NCBI GenBank assembly: GCA_965243105.1
Contig: CBDEUC010000001.1
Coordinates: 248,001 to 312,000 of the forward strand
DNA: 64,000 bases
Origin: WLWS01 sp965243105
Lineage (GTDB): Bacteria > Pseudomonadota > Gammaproteobacteria > Eutrophobiales > Eutrophobiaceae
Reading direction: 5' to 3'
Each line of letters opens with the position of its first letter. Within the stretch, counting starts at the first letter, position 1. Of the stretch, positions 8,412 through 17,809 are shown in pieces. The notes below the pieces were generated by a model that saw only the letters and a list, made by a program, of their open reading frames with translations, was not told the origin of the DNA and made no database searches. The position numbers and the translations under genes were made by a program.

Positions 8412-9500
8412 ATGAAGCGAATATTCCTTGTTTTCTTTTTACCGGGAGTGGTGTTCCAGTCCATCATTGTTGCCGGTGGTTACGGTACCGGGCAGGAATT
8501 ATCGGTTTTCTTCCTCAGTCTCGGTGCCCGCGAAGGCTTGCTGGCACTGGTGCTGCTCACTATTCCGATCATCAGCCTCAGTGCAGTCCTGAGTTTTGAG
8601 CTGGCGCGAAAATACCGCGCCTACGATTACAGAACGTTTTTTCAGCTCCTGCTGGGCAAGGCCTGGTGGTTGTGGGAGATCGGCTTTCTTTCCGGGACTG
8701 TTATTTTCTTTGGCGTCATGGGCTCGGCGGCCGGGGAGATATTCCAGCGCACGTTTGGACTGCCTTATTTCAGTGGCACGCTGTTTCTCATGACGTCAAT
8801 CGCCTTCATCGTGTTCTGGGGTAGCGAGGTTGTCGAACGCGTCCTGTCGGCCTGGTCTTTCGTGCTCTATATTCTCTATATATTTTTCTTCGCATGGGCC
8901 TTCAGGGAATTTGGTGACAACATCACGCAAAGTCTCGAGTTACCCGCGACAGGGGAGAACTGGGTAAAAAATGGCACGGCCTATGCCGGCCTGCAGCTGA
9001 GCATGATGCCCGCAGTGCTATTTGCCCTGCACCATATTCAAACCAGGAAGCAATCGGTGATAGCAGGACTGCTGGTGGGCCCCATTGCCATTATCCCCGG
9101 CATCCTGTTTTACCTGGCCATGCTGAGTCATTACCCGGAGATCAAGGATGTGGTACTGCCATCAAACTTCCTGCTGGAATCCCTGGGGTCCCGTTGGTTC
9201 CAGGTGCTGTTCCAGGTTGTGTTGCTGGGCACGCTGGTGGAAACCGGTGCCGGGGTTATCCACGCATTTAATGAAAGGCTGGCCAGTCTTTACCGCGATC
9301 GTAACCGGGAGATGCCGCGAAAATTACGCCCGCTGACTGCCCTTGCCCTGATGATCCTGGCGTCAATTCTTGCCATGGTGGGGCTGGTAAAGCTGATCAT
9401 GTTTGCAGCCCAGAGTTATGCCTGGTTTTTCCTGCTGATGTTTGTCGGGCCACTGCTCACCGTGGGTGTTTACAGGATCGTTAAAGGAGATGCAGGCTGA
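8412..9500 (+). CDS. YkvI-like integral membrane transporter
   Basis: Membrane protein of 362 residues with about ten hydrophobic segments. The first contains the unwound-helix type motif GGYGTGQE at about residues 22-29, which fits the APC/LeuT-fold YkvI group of uncharacterised transporters. In that group a glycine-rich break in helix 1 usually marks the substrate site. It ends exactly where the convergent Ldh_2-family gene ends (9500/9501). Its location beside a presumed guanidino or amine catabolic cluster makes an amino acid or amine cargo reasonable, but this is inference. Confidence 0.75.
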   Translation: MKRIFLVFFLPGVVFQSIIVAGGYGTGQELSVFFLSLGAREGLLALVLLTIPIISLSAVLSFELARKYRAYDYRTFFQLLLGKAWWLWEIGFLSGTVIFFGVMGSAAGEIFQRTFGLPYFSGTLFLMTSIAFIVFWGSEVVERVLSAWSFVLYILYIFFFAWAFREFGDNITQSLELPATGENWVKNGTAYAGLQLSMMPAVLFALHHIQTRKQSVIAGLLVGPIAIIPGILFYLAMLSHYPEIKDVVLPSNFLLESLGSRWFQVLFQVVLLGTLVETGAGVIHAFNERLASLYRDRNREMPRKLRPLTALALMILASILAMVGLVKLIMFAAQSYAWFFLLMFVGPLLTVGVYRIVKGDAG

Positions 9501-10628
9501 TCACATTACCTGCCAGCGGTTTCTCAGTTCCTCAATATCAAGACCGTACTTGTTAAGGCGTTCAACAAAGGGACTCCAGTGGGATTCCAGTATTTCCACA
9601 TCATCACCTTTCTTTTCCCTTTCAAGGCCTCGTTCACCCGGCAGGTAAATGTCGTCTACACCTGGAAGGGTTTTCGCTGATTTTACTGCACGCACAAATC
9701 GATCCGAGCGTGCCTTGACTTCTTCTATGGGTCCAAAATGAGAAGGGTCAATAACCAGGATCATACTGCCACCCACTGAACCCATGCCCCAGGGCTCCTT
9801 CCAGGCATCGACCCCATGGGGTAACTCGGGCGTGATAACGGCATCGGGAACCAGTAGGGTGGTTATCATTTCCGTGAATATGTTCATGGCATAAAGCCGG
9901 GGTGATGCGAACACGGTTGGTGCGCTACTACCACAGATACGCCCGTAGCCTTCCACCGGGATGATGTAGGGAGCGGGGTCATCGGTGAGTTCTCCCGTTT
10001 CGGGATCCACCAGGTACTTGCCATTTAATTTCTTGCTGTTGTAGGCGGCCTCGGAAATGTTACCGTCGTGGGCCTCTATGCAAGCTATGTCAGTCACCAG
10101 GGGATGTTCTTCGCCGCCCGGAGAGACGGCGCAGAAAGGGGCACCGGACAGCTTGTTTTCCATGCCACCCCAGGGTGCAACCAGCGGTACCGAGTTGTTA
10201 CTCGCCATGGCAAACATGTCCTGTTCCAGTGCCAGTGAGGTATAGGCGTAAAACGAACCTGCATCGTTATGATTTCTTGCCATGGCAATTCCCACCGCGT
10301 GTTCCCGTGCCTTTTCAATAGCCTTGTTGACGGCCAGTGTAAGGGTCCAGTGCCCGGTCGATTGCTTACCGTCATAGACAACCCAGGTAGGACCTTCAGC
10401 GACTACTTCGGGCACCGCCTGCATGTCCATGTTGCCCGACTCCAGCGTCAGGAAAATCACGTCAAGTACGCCCATGCCCTGGGTCAGTTTACCCATTCGA
10501 TCACCCAGTGATGTCGCGCGCGCAACGGCCTTTGCATGCTCTTCAACTGCGCCAGCTGCCATCCATAGTTCCTTGTAGACAAATTCAAGAAAATCCGGGT
10601 TTTCAGAACGGGTGGGTAATTCTTTCAT
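9501..10628 (-). CDS. Malate/L-lactate dehydrogenase family (Ldh_2) NAD(P)-dependent oxidoreductase
   Basis: Member of the Ldh_2 fold, which is unrelated to classical lactate dehydrogenase and oxidises 2-hydroxy acids or reduces 2-oxo or cyclic imino acids. The 375-residue length is right. The segment around RNHNDAGSFYAY corresponds to the family's catalytic histidine region, and ASNNSVPLVAPWGG and DPSHFGP match conserved strands. Known relatives include ureidoglycolate dehydrogenase (AllD), malate dehydrogenase and delta-1-piperideine-2-carboxylate reductase. It is followed on the same strand by the MFS gene's end (34-base gap upstream), so it probably belongs to the MFS transcript of the TetR-linked cluster. 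Confidence 0.82.
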   Translation of the reverse strand: MKELPTRSENPDFLEFVYKELWMAAGAVEEHAKAVARATSLGDRMGKLTQGMGVLDVIFLTLESGNMDMQAVPEVVAEGPTWVVYDGKQSTGHWTLTLAVNKAIEKAREHAVGIAMARNHNDAGSFYAYTSLALEQDMFAMASNNSVPLVAPWGGMENKLSGAPFCAVSPGGEEHPLVTDIACIEAHDGNISEAAYNSKKLNGKYLVDPETGELTDDPAPYIIPVEGYGRICGSSAPTVFASPRLYAMNIFTEMITTLLVPDAVITPELPHGVDAWKEPWGMGSVGGSMILVIDPSHFGPIEEVKARSDRFVRAVKSAKTLPGVDDIYLPGERGLEREKKGDDVEILESHWSPFVERLNKYGLDIEELRNRWQVM

Positions 10629-10662
10629 CGCCAGGTACCTCGAAAACTTTCAGTATTATTCT

Positions 10663-11865
10663 TCACTCACTTGCCGCCAGGGTGCGGGTTCCGGCCAGGG
10701 CCAGCAGGTACATCGCCATCGCAACTATGGCAAAGGCACTAATGATAAGGCCGACAGTGCCGTAACCACTGTTGACGATTATATAACCCGCGCATACGGG
10801 CCCCACTGAAATACCTACGAGGTTACAGCCGTTGGCAGCAACCATGGCCCCGCCATTTTTATCCAGCTCGCCGTTAAGACCAAACAGGTAGGGAATGACA
10901 AAGCCATAGGCAAACAGGTAAGACAGTTCACAGGCGATATACAGCGTGGAATAGCTTGTGTGGGTGATGACGATGTAGCACATGGCCATCCACACCAGGC
11001 CCGACACGATGGGGAAAATTTTTCCAAGACGATCGCCCAGCAAGGCGGCCAGGGCTGCTCCCAGCATTCCGGAAATGACAGCGCCCGCCAGCACCAGCCC
11101 GATAGTCTCAGCATCAAGCCCGAGATTGTGAGCAATGCGTTCCTGAAATGTCCACAGGGAGGCATCACTGGCACCTATAAACACCATGGCCAGCACTGTC
11201 GGAAGCAGGAACACGCGGTAGTTAGCCTTTTCAGCGAGTGGTTCTGCTGTATTACATTCGGTTTCCTGCCCGGGTAAATTTCTTGCCAACAACAGCATCA
11301 GCACTGTCCATAGTGCAAGGCAGACATAGATGCTCGTGTGCGAGGTGTCCGCATGCAGCAGCGGTAGCAGCAATAACAGGCAGGCCGCCTGGAACTGTCC
11401 GACGGTGAATACAATTGCAAAAAGTTTCTGTGGATTTACCTGGCTGGCAACGATGGCATTGCCAGCGGCGATCGCCATACCAGCCCCGACACCAACGGCA
11501 ACACGGCAGGGCAGAAGCAGTAGCGCAGTGCCGGCCAATGCCGACAGGGCATGTCCGCCGATAATCATACAGGCGCCGTAAGTCGCAAGTTTTCTTTTAT
11601 CAATAGTGGCAATTTTAGGCGCAAGGACAAACAGGGCGATGGCAAGAGACAGCAGTTCAACAGTGGCAACAAGTCCTACCTTGGCTTCATCAAGGGACAG
11701 TGACTTGACCAGGGCGCCTACCTGCATCGGCATCAGCATGTACGACAGGTAGCCGAGGCCATAAATCGCGGCAAAGGTCCCGACTACCGTGGAATTGCTA
11801 TATCTTGCTGTCAATGTTGCTGCACTTATCCTGTCAGGAGTGGCTGGTAAATTATCAGTTGGCAT
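10663..11865 (-). CDS. MFS transporter of the TetR-linked cluster
   Basis: Major facilitator protein, 400 residues with about 12 hydrophobic segments, full length. An Asp/Lys-rich loop (LAPKIATIDKRKLATYG) sits in the usual position between helices 2 and 3, and a second-half GDRLGKIFP loop repeats that position. It is transcribed divergently from the ureohydrolase gene across a 95-base gap that holds a 20-bp palindrome, and it would be co-transcribed with the Ldh_2 gene. The context suggests import of the compound the ureohydrolase attacks. The substrate is unknown. Confidence 0.85.
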   Translation of the reverse strand: MPTDNLPATPDRISAATLTARYSNSTVVGTFAAIYGLGYLSYMLMPMQVGALVKSLSLDEAKVGLVATVELLSLAIALFVLAPKIATIDKRKLATYGACMIIGGHALSALAGTALLLLPCRVAVGVGAGMAIAAGNAIVASQVNPQKLFAIVFTVGQFQAACLLLLLPLLHADTSHTSIYVCLALWTVLMLLLARNLPGQETECNTAEPLAEKANYRVFLLPTVLAMVFIGASDASLWTFQERIAHNLGLDAETIGLVLAGAVISGMLGAALAALLGDRLGKIFPIVSGLVWMAMCYIVITHTSYSTLYIACELSYLFAYGFVIPYLFGLNGELDKNGGAMVAANGCNLVGISVGPVCAGYIIVNSGYGTVGLIISAFAIVAMAMYLLALAGTRTLAASE

Positions 11866-11904
11866 GTCCCTGCGGACAAGCCCGGCTTCGTTGACTTTAG
11901 CACA

Positions 11905-11924
11905 TAGTCGAGTAAACTTGACTA
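11905..11924. promoter_or_regulatory. Putative TetR operator, copy 1
   Basis: Near-perfect palindrome TAGTCGAGTAAACTTGACTA: symmetrical TAGTC/GACTA and AGT/ACT arms. It starts 40 bases upstream of the MFS start and ends 36 bases before the ureohydrolase ATG, so it could control both divergent genes. A copy identical at 17 of 20 positions lies at 19737-19756 beside the TetR gene. The repetition and symmetry are seen in the sequence; the assignment to TetR is inference. Confidence 0.65.
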
Positions 11925-11960
11925 ATTATTTTTGCATTTTTTGCCCGCCGGGAGGTTTTT

Positions 11961-13028
11961 ATGGCGAAAATGAGTGAAGCGCGACTGGAAAAATACCGGG
12001 CGCTGAATAAACCCGCGTTCGAATTCGCTGATGACGCGGTTTCGGCATTTTTTGAACGAGCGGCCCCTCAGGGGTATAACCTCGACACCACGGGCTTCCT
12101 TGCCCATCCTGGTTTTTTCCAGGCACCACATCGCAGCGACGCTGAAGGTGCGGATATTGCTATTGTTGGCAGCCCGCTGGACCTTGGAGCAATTGGTCTT
12201 TCCGGGGCACGTCACGGGCCAAAGGCGATCAGGGAATGGTCAAGAAATTACGGCCCAATCAACGATGTCACCGGTAAAATTCCCTTTGAGCAGTGCAGTA
12301 TCATTGATGCCGGCGACGTACAATGGTCGGCGACTGACCTGCTCACCCGGCTTGAGGACATCGCGGCAGTTTTTCTTGAGCTGGGCAAGGCCGGGCTCTA
12401 CACCCTCAACTGTGGTGGAGAACACACGACTTCGTTTGGCGTACTCAAGGGCCTGTCAAAAGCACACGACGATGATGCTTTTGGCTTGATTCATATTGAT
12501 GCCCACGCAGATACCATGGCCACCTGGGGCGGGGACGAAGTGAATGATGGCTCGGTATTCCGCCAGGCTGTGCTAAACGGTTACATCGATCCCGAACGAA
12601 CCGTGCAGGTAGGGATCCGTGGCCGGGCGAATTTTCTGTGGGAGTTTTCCCATGATAGCGGTATGACCGTGATAACAACCGACGAAGTTTTTGAAAAAGG
12701 TACACAGTACGTCATCGACAAGATGAGAGAAATCGTGGGCACAGATAAAACCTATTTCTCTTTTGACGTTGATGGCCTGGATAGCTGGGTGATGATGGGC
12801 ACGACGGGACCAGAGCCCTTTGGCCTGGCACCCAGGCAGGTAAGGGAACTGATTCTTGGTGCCCGCGGTTTGAACATCATCGGTGCCGACATGGTTGAAG
12901 TGAATCCAAACCGGGATCCTGCCGGAACCTCTTCCCATACTGCCGCTGCACTGTTTTTTGAACTGCTTTGCCTGCTTGCGGACTGTCGTGTTGAGCAGGG
13001 TGCGGCACGCGGCAAAACCAGCTGGTAA
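11961..13028 (+). CDS. Ureohydrolase (agmatinase/guanidino-acid hydrolase family)
   Basis: Mn-type ureohydrolase that would release urea from a guanidino compound. All metal-ligand motifs are intact: H155 in GGEH, D180-H182-D184 in DAHAD, D269/D271 in SFDVD and D274. At 355 residues it is longer than classical agmatinase because of an N-terminal extension of about 60 residues. The loop after the last ligand (SWVMMGTTGPEPFGL) differs from the usual DPAFAPGTGTPE, so the substrate may not be agmatine; guanidinobutyrate, guanidinopropionate or guanidine hydrolases are alternatives. GGAGG lies 6 bases before the ATG. First gene of a plus-strand run with an aminotransferase and a decarboxylase. Confidence 0.88.
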   Translation: MAKMSEARLEKYRALNKPAFEFADDAVSAFFERAAPQGYNLDTTGFLAHPGFFQAPHRSDAEGADIAIVGSPLDLGAIGLSGARHGPKAIREWSRNYGPINDVTGKIPFEQCSIIDAGDVQWSATDLLTRLEDIAAVFLELGKAGLYTLNCGGEHTTSFGVLKGLSKAHDDDAFGLIHIDAHADTMATWGGDEVNDGSVFRQAVLNGYIDPERTVQVGIRGRANFLWEFSHDSGMTVITTDEVFEKGTQYVIDKMREIVGTDKTYFSFDVDGLDSWVMMGTTGPEPFGLAPRQVRELILGARGLNIIGADMVEVNPNRDPAGTSSHTAAALFFELLCLLADCRVEQGAARGKTSW

Positions 13029-13063
13029 ACAGCAAACACGGTGCGATAAAAAAGGAGCAGAAA

Positions 13064-14470
13064 ATGTCCACATCAGCAAATAACACGAACGCACATTGGC
13101 AAATGGATCGGGATCATATGATCCACCCCTACACCAATTTCGCAGCTCATAGCGAAGAAGGCAGCCAGGTGATTGTTAACGCAGAAGGGGCCTACATTAG
13201 CGATGCCGAGGGCAATCGCCTGCTGGATGGAATAGCCGGGCTTTGGTGTGTGAATATCGGTCATGGCCGCCGGGAAATGGCTGATGCTATTCATGCCCAG
13301 GTGGTGGAAATGCAGTACTACAATCCATTTGGTCAAACAACCAACGTGCCGGCTGCGCAACTTTCGGAAAAGCTGGCGAGCCTGACCCCGGGCAAGCTGA
13401 ACCATTTCTTTTTTGTTCTTGGTGGCTCTGAAGCAAACGATGCTGCGATTCGATTCGTACATTACTACAACAATGTCCGTGGTAAGCCACAAAAAAAGAA
13501 AATCATTTCACGTATTGATGGATACCACGGCGCTACTTACCTTGTTGCAAACCTGACCGGAATCCAGGGGACAAAAATTGGGTTCGACAATATCACCGGT
13601 GATCTCATTCACCATGTATCAGCAGCAAACATGTACCGCAGGCCACCCGGTGCTGAGGATCTTGATGAGCAGGCTTACTGTGATTTCCTTGTCAATGAAT
13701 TTGAAACACGCATCCTGCAGCTGGGCCCGGATAATGTTGCCGCATTTATCGCCGAGCCCATCATGGGAGCTGGCGGAGTTCTCGTCGCCCCTGCCGACTA
13801 TCACAAGCGCATATATGACGTGTGCAAGAAATACGACATGCTTTACATTGCGGACGAGGTGGTGACCGGTTTTGGTCGACTTGGAGAGATGTTTGCCTCT
13901 GAAAAAATATTTGGTTACACCCCTGATATTCTCTGTATTGCCAAGGGATTGACCTCGGGCTATATGCCTCTTGGAGCGACCGTTTTATCGGAGGAAATCC
14001 ACCAGGTTATATCGGACAGCCAGGACGGAGGAGCGCTTGCCCTTGGTTATACCTACACCGCTCATGCTTCTTCCTGCGCGGCGGCGCTGAAAAACCTCGA
14101 GATCATGGAAAACGAGGGTCTTTGTGCTCATGTACAGGAGACGGGGCCTTACCTGCAGCAAAAAGCGAAACAGCTGAGCGAATCTCAAATCGTCGGCGAT
14201 GTACGTGGCAGCCACTTTATGCTGGGCATAGAACTTGTCAGGGACAGGGCGACGAAGCAGTCATTTGAAATGAGCGATAATGTCACACACCGCGTGTTCA
14301 AGCATTGCCTTGAAAAAGGCGTGGTGATTCGACCTGTCGGAAATACCATTGTGCTGTCACCGCCCCTGATACTGAATACTGACCAGTGCGATCAAATTAT
14401 TGACACGCTTGAGGATTGCATCGGCCTCGTGACCAGGGAGTTACAGGCAGAAGGATTGATCCCTTCCTGA
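13064..14470 (+). CDS. Class III (omega) aminotransferase
   Basis: PLP-dependent omega-transaminase, 468 residues. GSEAND at 121-126 binds the cofactor phosphate region, DGYHGAT spans 152-158, D264 in ADEVVTGFGR pairs with the pyridine nitrogen and K294 (IAKGLTSG) is the Schiff-base lysine. It is closest in style to pyruvate-dependent amine or beta-alanine:pyruvate transaminases. A good AAGGAG site precedes the ATG, 35 bases after the ureohydrolase gene. In context it would turn the amine freed by the ureohydrolase into an aldehyde. Exact substrate unknown. Confidence 0.9.
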   Translation: MSTSANNTNAHWQMDRDHMIHPYTNFAAHSEEGSQVIVNAEGAYISDAEGNRLLDGIAGLWCVNIGHGRREMADAIHAQVVEMQYYNPFGQTTNVPAAQLSEKLASLTPGKLNHFFFVLGGSEANDAAIRFVHYYNNVRGKPQKKKIISRIDGYHGATYLVANLTGIQGTKIGFDNITGDLIHHVSAANMYRRPPGAEDLDEQAYCDFLVNEFETRILQLGPDNVAAFIAEPIMGAGGVLVAPADYHKRIYDVCKKYDMLYIADEVVTGFGRLGEMFASEKIFGYTPDILCIAKGLTSGYMPLGATVLSEEIHQVISDSQDGGALALGYTYTAHASSCAAALKNLEIMENEGLCAHVQETGPYLQQKAKQLSESQIVGDVRGSHFMLGIELVRDRATKQSFEMSDNVTHRVFKHCLEKGVVIRPVGNTIVLSPPLILNTDQCDQIIDTLEDCIGLVTRELQAEGLIPS

Positions 14471-14521
14471 TACATCCACACTGACGATACACCTGTATTA
14501 ACAGTAGAGCAGGGGAAATTT

Positions 14522-15844
14522 ATGAGCGAATCCAGTTTATACCGCCTACCGAATAAAGGCGTCTCCTATGACGATGTCCTTGGTGAGGTTCGAAGCCTGA
14601 GAAAGGAAATGACCGCGGACCAGGCTGGAAAACTGGCTGCGACGACCTTCCAGGGTCACGAGGAAATGAAGCGGGTTACCCACGATGCCTTCGTGGAATT
14701 CATGGACTGGAACGGCCTGTTCACCTTTCGCGAACCACCTGCGGCCAAAATGGAAAATGAAGTACTGGATATTTGCATCGACCTGATGAACGGCGGTGAG
14801 CGAGGCCGTGGAAACCTGACCTCAGGTGGTACCGAGAGTAACTACAATGGTTTGCATGCCATGCGCCGCTGGGCCAGGGAAAAAAAACCGGAAATTACAC
14901 AGCCGCAGATCGTTGCACCGTATTCAACCCATTCCACGGTACACAAAACTGCAAAGTATCTTGACCTGGAAGTTATCACCGTGCCTCAACTTGATGACCT
15001 GTCAGCGGATGTTGAGGGAATAAGGGCTGCTATTACGCCTGATACTATCGGCATCGTCGCTTCAGCACCCAACTGGCCATACGGCACGGTCGATCCCGTC
15101 GAGGCTTTTGCTGAAATCGCCATTGAACGGGATCTATGGCTGCATGTTGATGCCTGTGTCGGTGGTTATATCCTTCCTTTTTTCAGGGAACTGGGCGTGG
15201 AAATGCCGCTGTATGATTTTCGTGTTCCCGGTGTACGTTCCATCTCTGCCGACCTGCACAAGTACGGTTATGCGCCCAAGCCCTGTTCGACCATCCTCTG
15301 GGCTTCGCAGGAAGAACAGGCTTATCATTTTATGCCAATCACGGAGTGGGCCTGTGGTCTCTACCTGTCCCAGGGTTTTGTGGGCAGTCGCACAATGGGC
15401 CCGGTAGCAGGTATATGGGCCTTGATGCATTACTGGGGCAGGGAAGGGTACATAAAAAACGCCGAACGTATATTGCATGTCAAGAATTCCATCATCGATG
15501 CTTTTGACGAAATAGACGGTTTTCATACATGGCATACCCATGGCCCCCTGCTCATGATTGCATCGAATGACTATGATGTGCAGCTATTACTCGGAGGGAT
15601 GGAAGAGCGTGGCTGGTGTTTTCTGGGTGTGCAAAACCCGCCGGCGATTCACCTGACGCTGGACGTACTTGAAGAAGAAACCCTGCAGCGAATGTTACAG
15701 GACTTCAGGGAAGTCTGTGGTGATATACAGTCGGGCAAGCTATCGGCGGAAGGCCTGTTGACATATGGGGGCGTTGGCGCGGTGGATACGGCGCCCAAGT
15801 GGTTGCTCAGCGCCATCGAAATCATGGAGAAAGCTCAAAAATAA
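14522..15844 (+). CDS. Group II PLP-dependent decarboxylase / sphingosine-phosphate-lyase-like
   Basis: PLP enzyme of 440 residues in the group II decarboxylase and S1P-lyase superfamily. TSGGTESN at 100-107 is the cofactor phosphate motif, D210 in HVDACVGGY is the pyridine-nitrogen aspartate, and K247 in ADLHKYGY is the Schiff-base lysine. The family contains amino acid decarboxylases and long-chain-base lyases, and I cannot separate these by eye. It sits 51 bases after the aminotransferase. If it decarboxylates a guanidino amino acid, the set decarboxylase, ureohydrolase, transaminase would resemble an arginine-agmatine-putrescine type route. Confidence 0.85.
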   Translation: MSESSLYRLPNKGVSYDDVLGEVRSLRKEMTADQAGKLAATTFQGHEEMKRVTHDAFVEFMDWNGLFTFREPPAAKMENEVLDICIDLMNGGERGRGNLTSGGTESNYNGLHAMRRWAREKKPEITQPQIVAPYSTHSTVHKTAKYLDLEVITVPQLDDLSADVEGIRAAITPDTIGIVASAPNWPYGTVDPVEAFAEIAIERDLWLHVDACVGGYILPFFRELGVEMPLYDFRVPGVRSISADLHKYGYAPKPCSTILWASQEEQAYHFMPITEWACGLYLSQGFVGSRTMGPVAGIWALMHYWGREGYIKNAERILHVKNSIIDAFDEIDGFHTWHTHGPLLMIASNDYDVQLLLGGMEERGWCFLGVQNPPAIHLTLDVLEEETLQRMLQDFREVCGDIQSGKLSAEGLLTYGGVGAVDTAPKWLLSAIEIMEKAQK

Positions 15845-15902
15845 TCTTTTTCGCCCATGCTGCGCGCCAGTGTTGCTCCAATATTCATGTACTACCGTAA
15901 AT

Positions 15903-16403
15903 ATGCCAAAAAATAATTTTGATATCAGCGATTACACCAGCGCGACCTTGCGCATGAGTGCCAGCATTGACTACGAGGGGAAGACTCCCGAAGAAGTGTT
16001 TGAGATCATGGGCGACCCGGCAATGATCCCCGAGTGGTACCTGCTTGCAAAGGAAGTACGCATGCATGAAGCGAAAGATGGTGAGGAGACCAGTTTCAAC
16101 GTGGTGTTTACCTTTTTTGGTGATGTTTATGAGGAAGTTCTGCACTGGGACCCGCCACACCGATATGTTTACCTTGCAAAAGGCGATGACTTTCCCATCA
16201 AGGATTACGTCGCTGAAATATGCGTGGAAGAATCAACACCGGGTCATGGCCGAATGACCTGGAATGTTTACTGTGATGTCATCGAGGGAGAGCACTTCCA
16301 ACGCATCATCCCCGTCATGCTGCCACCGATCAACGATGCCAGTATGAAAAAGCTGGCAGGCCTGATCGGTGGAACAGGATGCGAGGTTAAGAGTTTTTTC
16401 TAA
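15903..16403 (+). CDS. SRPBCC family (START/Bet v1-like) protein
   Basis: A 166-residue protein with the SRPBCC helix-grip pattern: an N-terminal strand, PEEVFEIMGDPAMIPEWY (the usual helix with a W near its end), a series of alternating strands, and a C-terminal amphipathic helix. Such proteins form hydrophobic ligand pockets as cyclases, dehydratases or lipid binders. No catalytic residue can be assigned. The ATG at 15903 was chosen because the longer in-frame extension would overlap the decarboxylase gene. Probably the last gene of the ureohydrolase run; convergent with the small membrane protein gene (4-base overlap). Confidence 0.75.
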   Translation: MPKNNFDISDYTSATLRMSASIDYEGKTPEEVFEIMGDPAMIPEWYLLAKEVRMHEAKDGEETSFNVVFTFFGDVYEEVLHWDPPHRYVYLAKGDDFPIKDYVAEICVEESTPGHGRMTWNVYCDVIEGEHFQRIIPVMLPPINDASMKKLAGLIGGTGCEVKSFF

Positions 16404-16639
16404 GCGATGATCAGCAGTGCAACAAAAGGGCCCAGCAGGAACAGGAAAATTCCCAGCTTGTAAGCTGCCATGGCGGAGTAATGGATCAGGTTAAATTGCT
16501 CCTTGCTCATGGGAAACCAGCGGGTATGAAAGTCATACAACCAGTCCCCACCCATCACGTAAACCGCGAACCACAGCATGAGTACCATGTAGTTGAGAAA
16601 TGCGCTCCAGCCCAGGAATGGTAGTAATTCAATATTCAT
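16400..16639 (-). CDS. Small two-helix membrane protein (DUF6868-like)
   Basis: A 79-residue protein with two long hydrophobic segments, one at the N-terminus (LNYMVLMLWFAVYVMGG) and one at the C-terminus (YKLGIFLFLLGPFVALLI), joined by a polar loop with DWLYDFHTRWFPMSKEQFN. It matches the appearance of a family of proteobacterial inner-membrane proteins of about 80 residues (DUF6868, recalled, not checked). It follows the STAS-like gene by 14 bases and is probably co-transcribed with it. Function unknown. Confidence 0.7.
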   Translation of the reverse strand: MNIELLPFLGWSAFLNYMVLMLWFAVYVMGGDWLYDFHTRWFPMSKEQFNLIHYSAMAAYKLGIFLFLLGPFVALLIIA

Positions 16640-16653
16640 AATAATCACCTGTA

Positions 16654-17043
16654 TCAAGTCTGATCATCTTCGATCCATTCGAGGGCATCTTCATAGTCCT
16701 CGAAGTATTTCAGCTCACCACCGGTAAACCAGTTTGCTATCGTTGCCGCGATACTTTCCCAGTTTTGATCGCCAATCACTGCGATCTTTTTAAATTCCTT
16801 GCCATGCTTTAGACCAAGCTTCAGGTCATCCCACGCGGCTCGCAGTTCCCAGCCTTCAAAATCACAGATATCCAGCAAGGCCTTGATTTTCGGCTCCTTC
16901 ACGTCTTTGATCGCGTCCTCGAGCATGGGCACCATGGTTTCATAATCTTCATGGGTGAGCTTACCAACCACCTTCATTTTCATATAAAACCTGTCATTTA
17001 TTCGCGTAATGCCAAATGACAGGCCATGTTCCTTGATAGTCAT
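16654..17043 (-). CDS. SpoIIAA-like (STAS/SEC14-type) protein
   Basis: Small acidic cytoplasmic protein, 129 residues, of the SpoIIAA-like group (DUF3478 type). Features are VVGKLTHEDYETMVPMLEDAI, IKALLDICDFEGWELRAAWDDLK and the closing YFEDYEDALEWIEDD, which reads like the YF-xx-EEAxxWL tail of this family. The ATG at 17043 has a GGAGG 6 bases upstream and is preferred over a start 33 bases earlier. The function of the group is unsettled; members are thought to bind lipid-like ligands or act in stress. It forms a pair with the downstream membrane protein gene. Confidence 0.78.
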   Translation of the reverse strand: MTIKEHGLSFGITRINDRFYMKMKVVGKLTHEDYETMVPMLEDAIKDVKEPKIKALLDICDFEGWELRAAWDDLKLGLKHGKEFKKIAVIGDQNWESIAATIANWFTGGELKYFEDYEDALEWIEDDQT

Positions 17044-17163
17044 ATCGACCTCCGAATAAAACAGTGTATACCCCAAGTATTAGCGAGGAGGGCAGGGTAG
17101 ATATTGACCCTGATCAATAAAACAGGCATCCCTCCTGCCGGGCTCGGCAGGAAAAAGCGGGTG

Positions 17164-17781
17164 TCAGGAGAGCTTTGCGATGCCGTTGTGAAAGTAGTTG
17201 AGCACTTTAGGACCGGGATAGTAGCGGGAATCTATAGTCTCTATATCAAAACCTGATTCGCTTATCAGCTCCGGTATAGGGCGGTTTAAATTGCAGCCGC
17301 CGGCGAACTTGTTCCAGTAGGGATTGATCCTGTCCTGCCATTGCTGGATGTTGGCATCGGGTGCCTTGCCGTGCTCGCAAAACAGCAGCTTACCTCCCGG
17401 TTTTAGCACGCGCCGCATTTGCTCCAGGGCTTTTTGCCAATCCGGGATGGTACACAGGGTAAAAGTGAGGAGCACGGTATCTGCCGAGTTATCTTCCAGC
17501 GGGATTTCTTCGCCAGGTAAATCAATTAGCTGGACGTCAAACGGGGCCTTCTCGATGTTTTTCCTGGCCTTTATCCGCATGCCCTCCGACGGTTCGAGGC
17601 CCCACACCATGTCCACCTGCTTACTGTCATAGTAGGGAATATTCAGGCCGGAACCCATGCCCACCTCGAGAACTCTTCCGCTGGCCATTGGCACTATGTT
17701 TTCACGTTGCCTGAGAATATCTTTCATACTGCAGGCAAGGTTAAGGATGTGGGGAAGACAATAACGTTCGTATAGGCTCAC
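17164..17781 (-). CDS. Class I SAM-dependent methyltransferase
   Basis: Methyltransferase of 205 residues in the UbiE/METTL7-like class. Motif I VLEVGMGSGLN binds S-adenosylmethionine, LLTFTLCTIPDW is motif IV and RVLKPGGKLLFCEHG is motif V/post-V. The C-terminal half contains the GCNLNRPIPELI segment that is usual in METTL7-type bacterial homologues. It starts 28 bases after the stop of the zinc-type dehydrogenase on the same strand, so it probably shares that transcript. The acceptor is unknown. Confidence 0.85.
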   Translation of the reverse strand: MSLYERYCLPHILNLACSMKDILRQRENIVPMASGRVLEVGMGSGLNIPYYDSKQVDMVWGLEPSEGMRIKARKNIEKAPFDVQLIDLPGEEIPLEDNSADTVLLTFTLCTIPDWQKALEQMRRVLKPGGKLLFCEHGKAPDANIQQWQDRINPYWNKFAGGCNLNRPIPELISESGFDIETIDSRYYPGPKVLNYFHNGIAKLS

Positions 17782-17809
17782 AATAGTCTCCTCTTCCTGG
17801 TGGGTAACA

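Noticed and set aside
9501..10628. Calling the Ldh_2 gene ureidoglycolate dehydrogenase (allD) because a purine island is in the window
   Set aside because: It is more than 17 kb from the island, is linked to the MFS/ureohydrolase promoter, and the island already has ureidoglycolate lyase.
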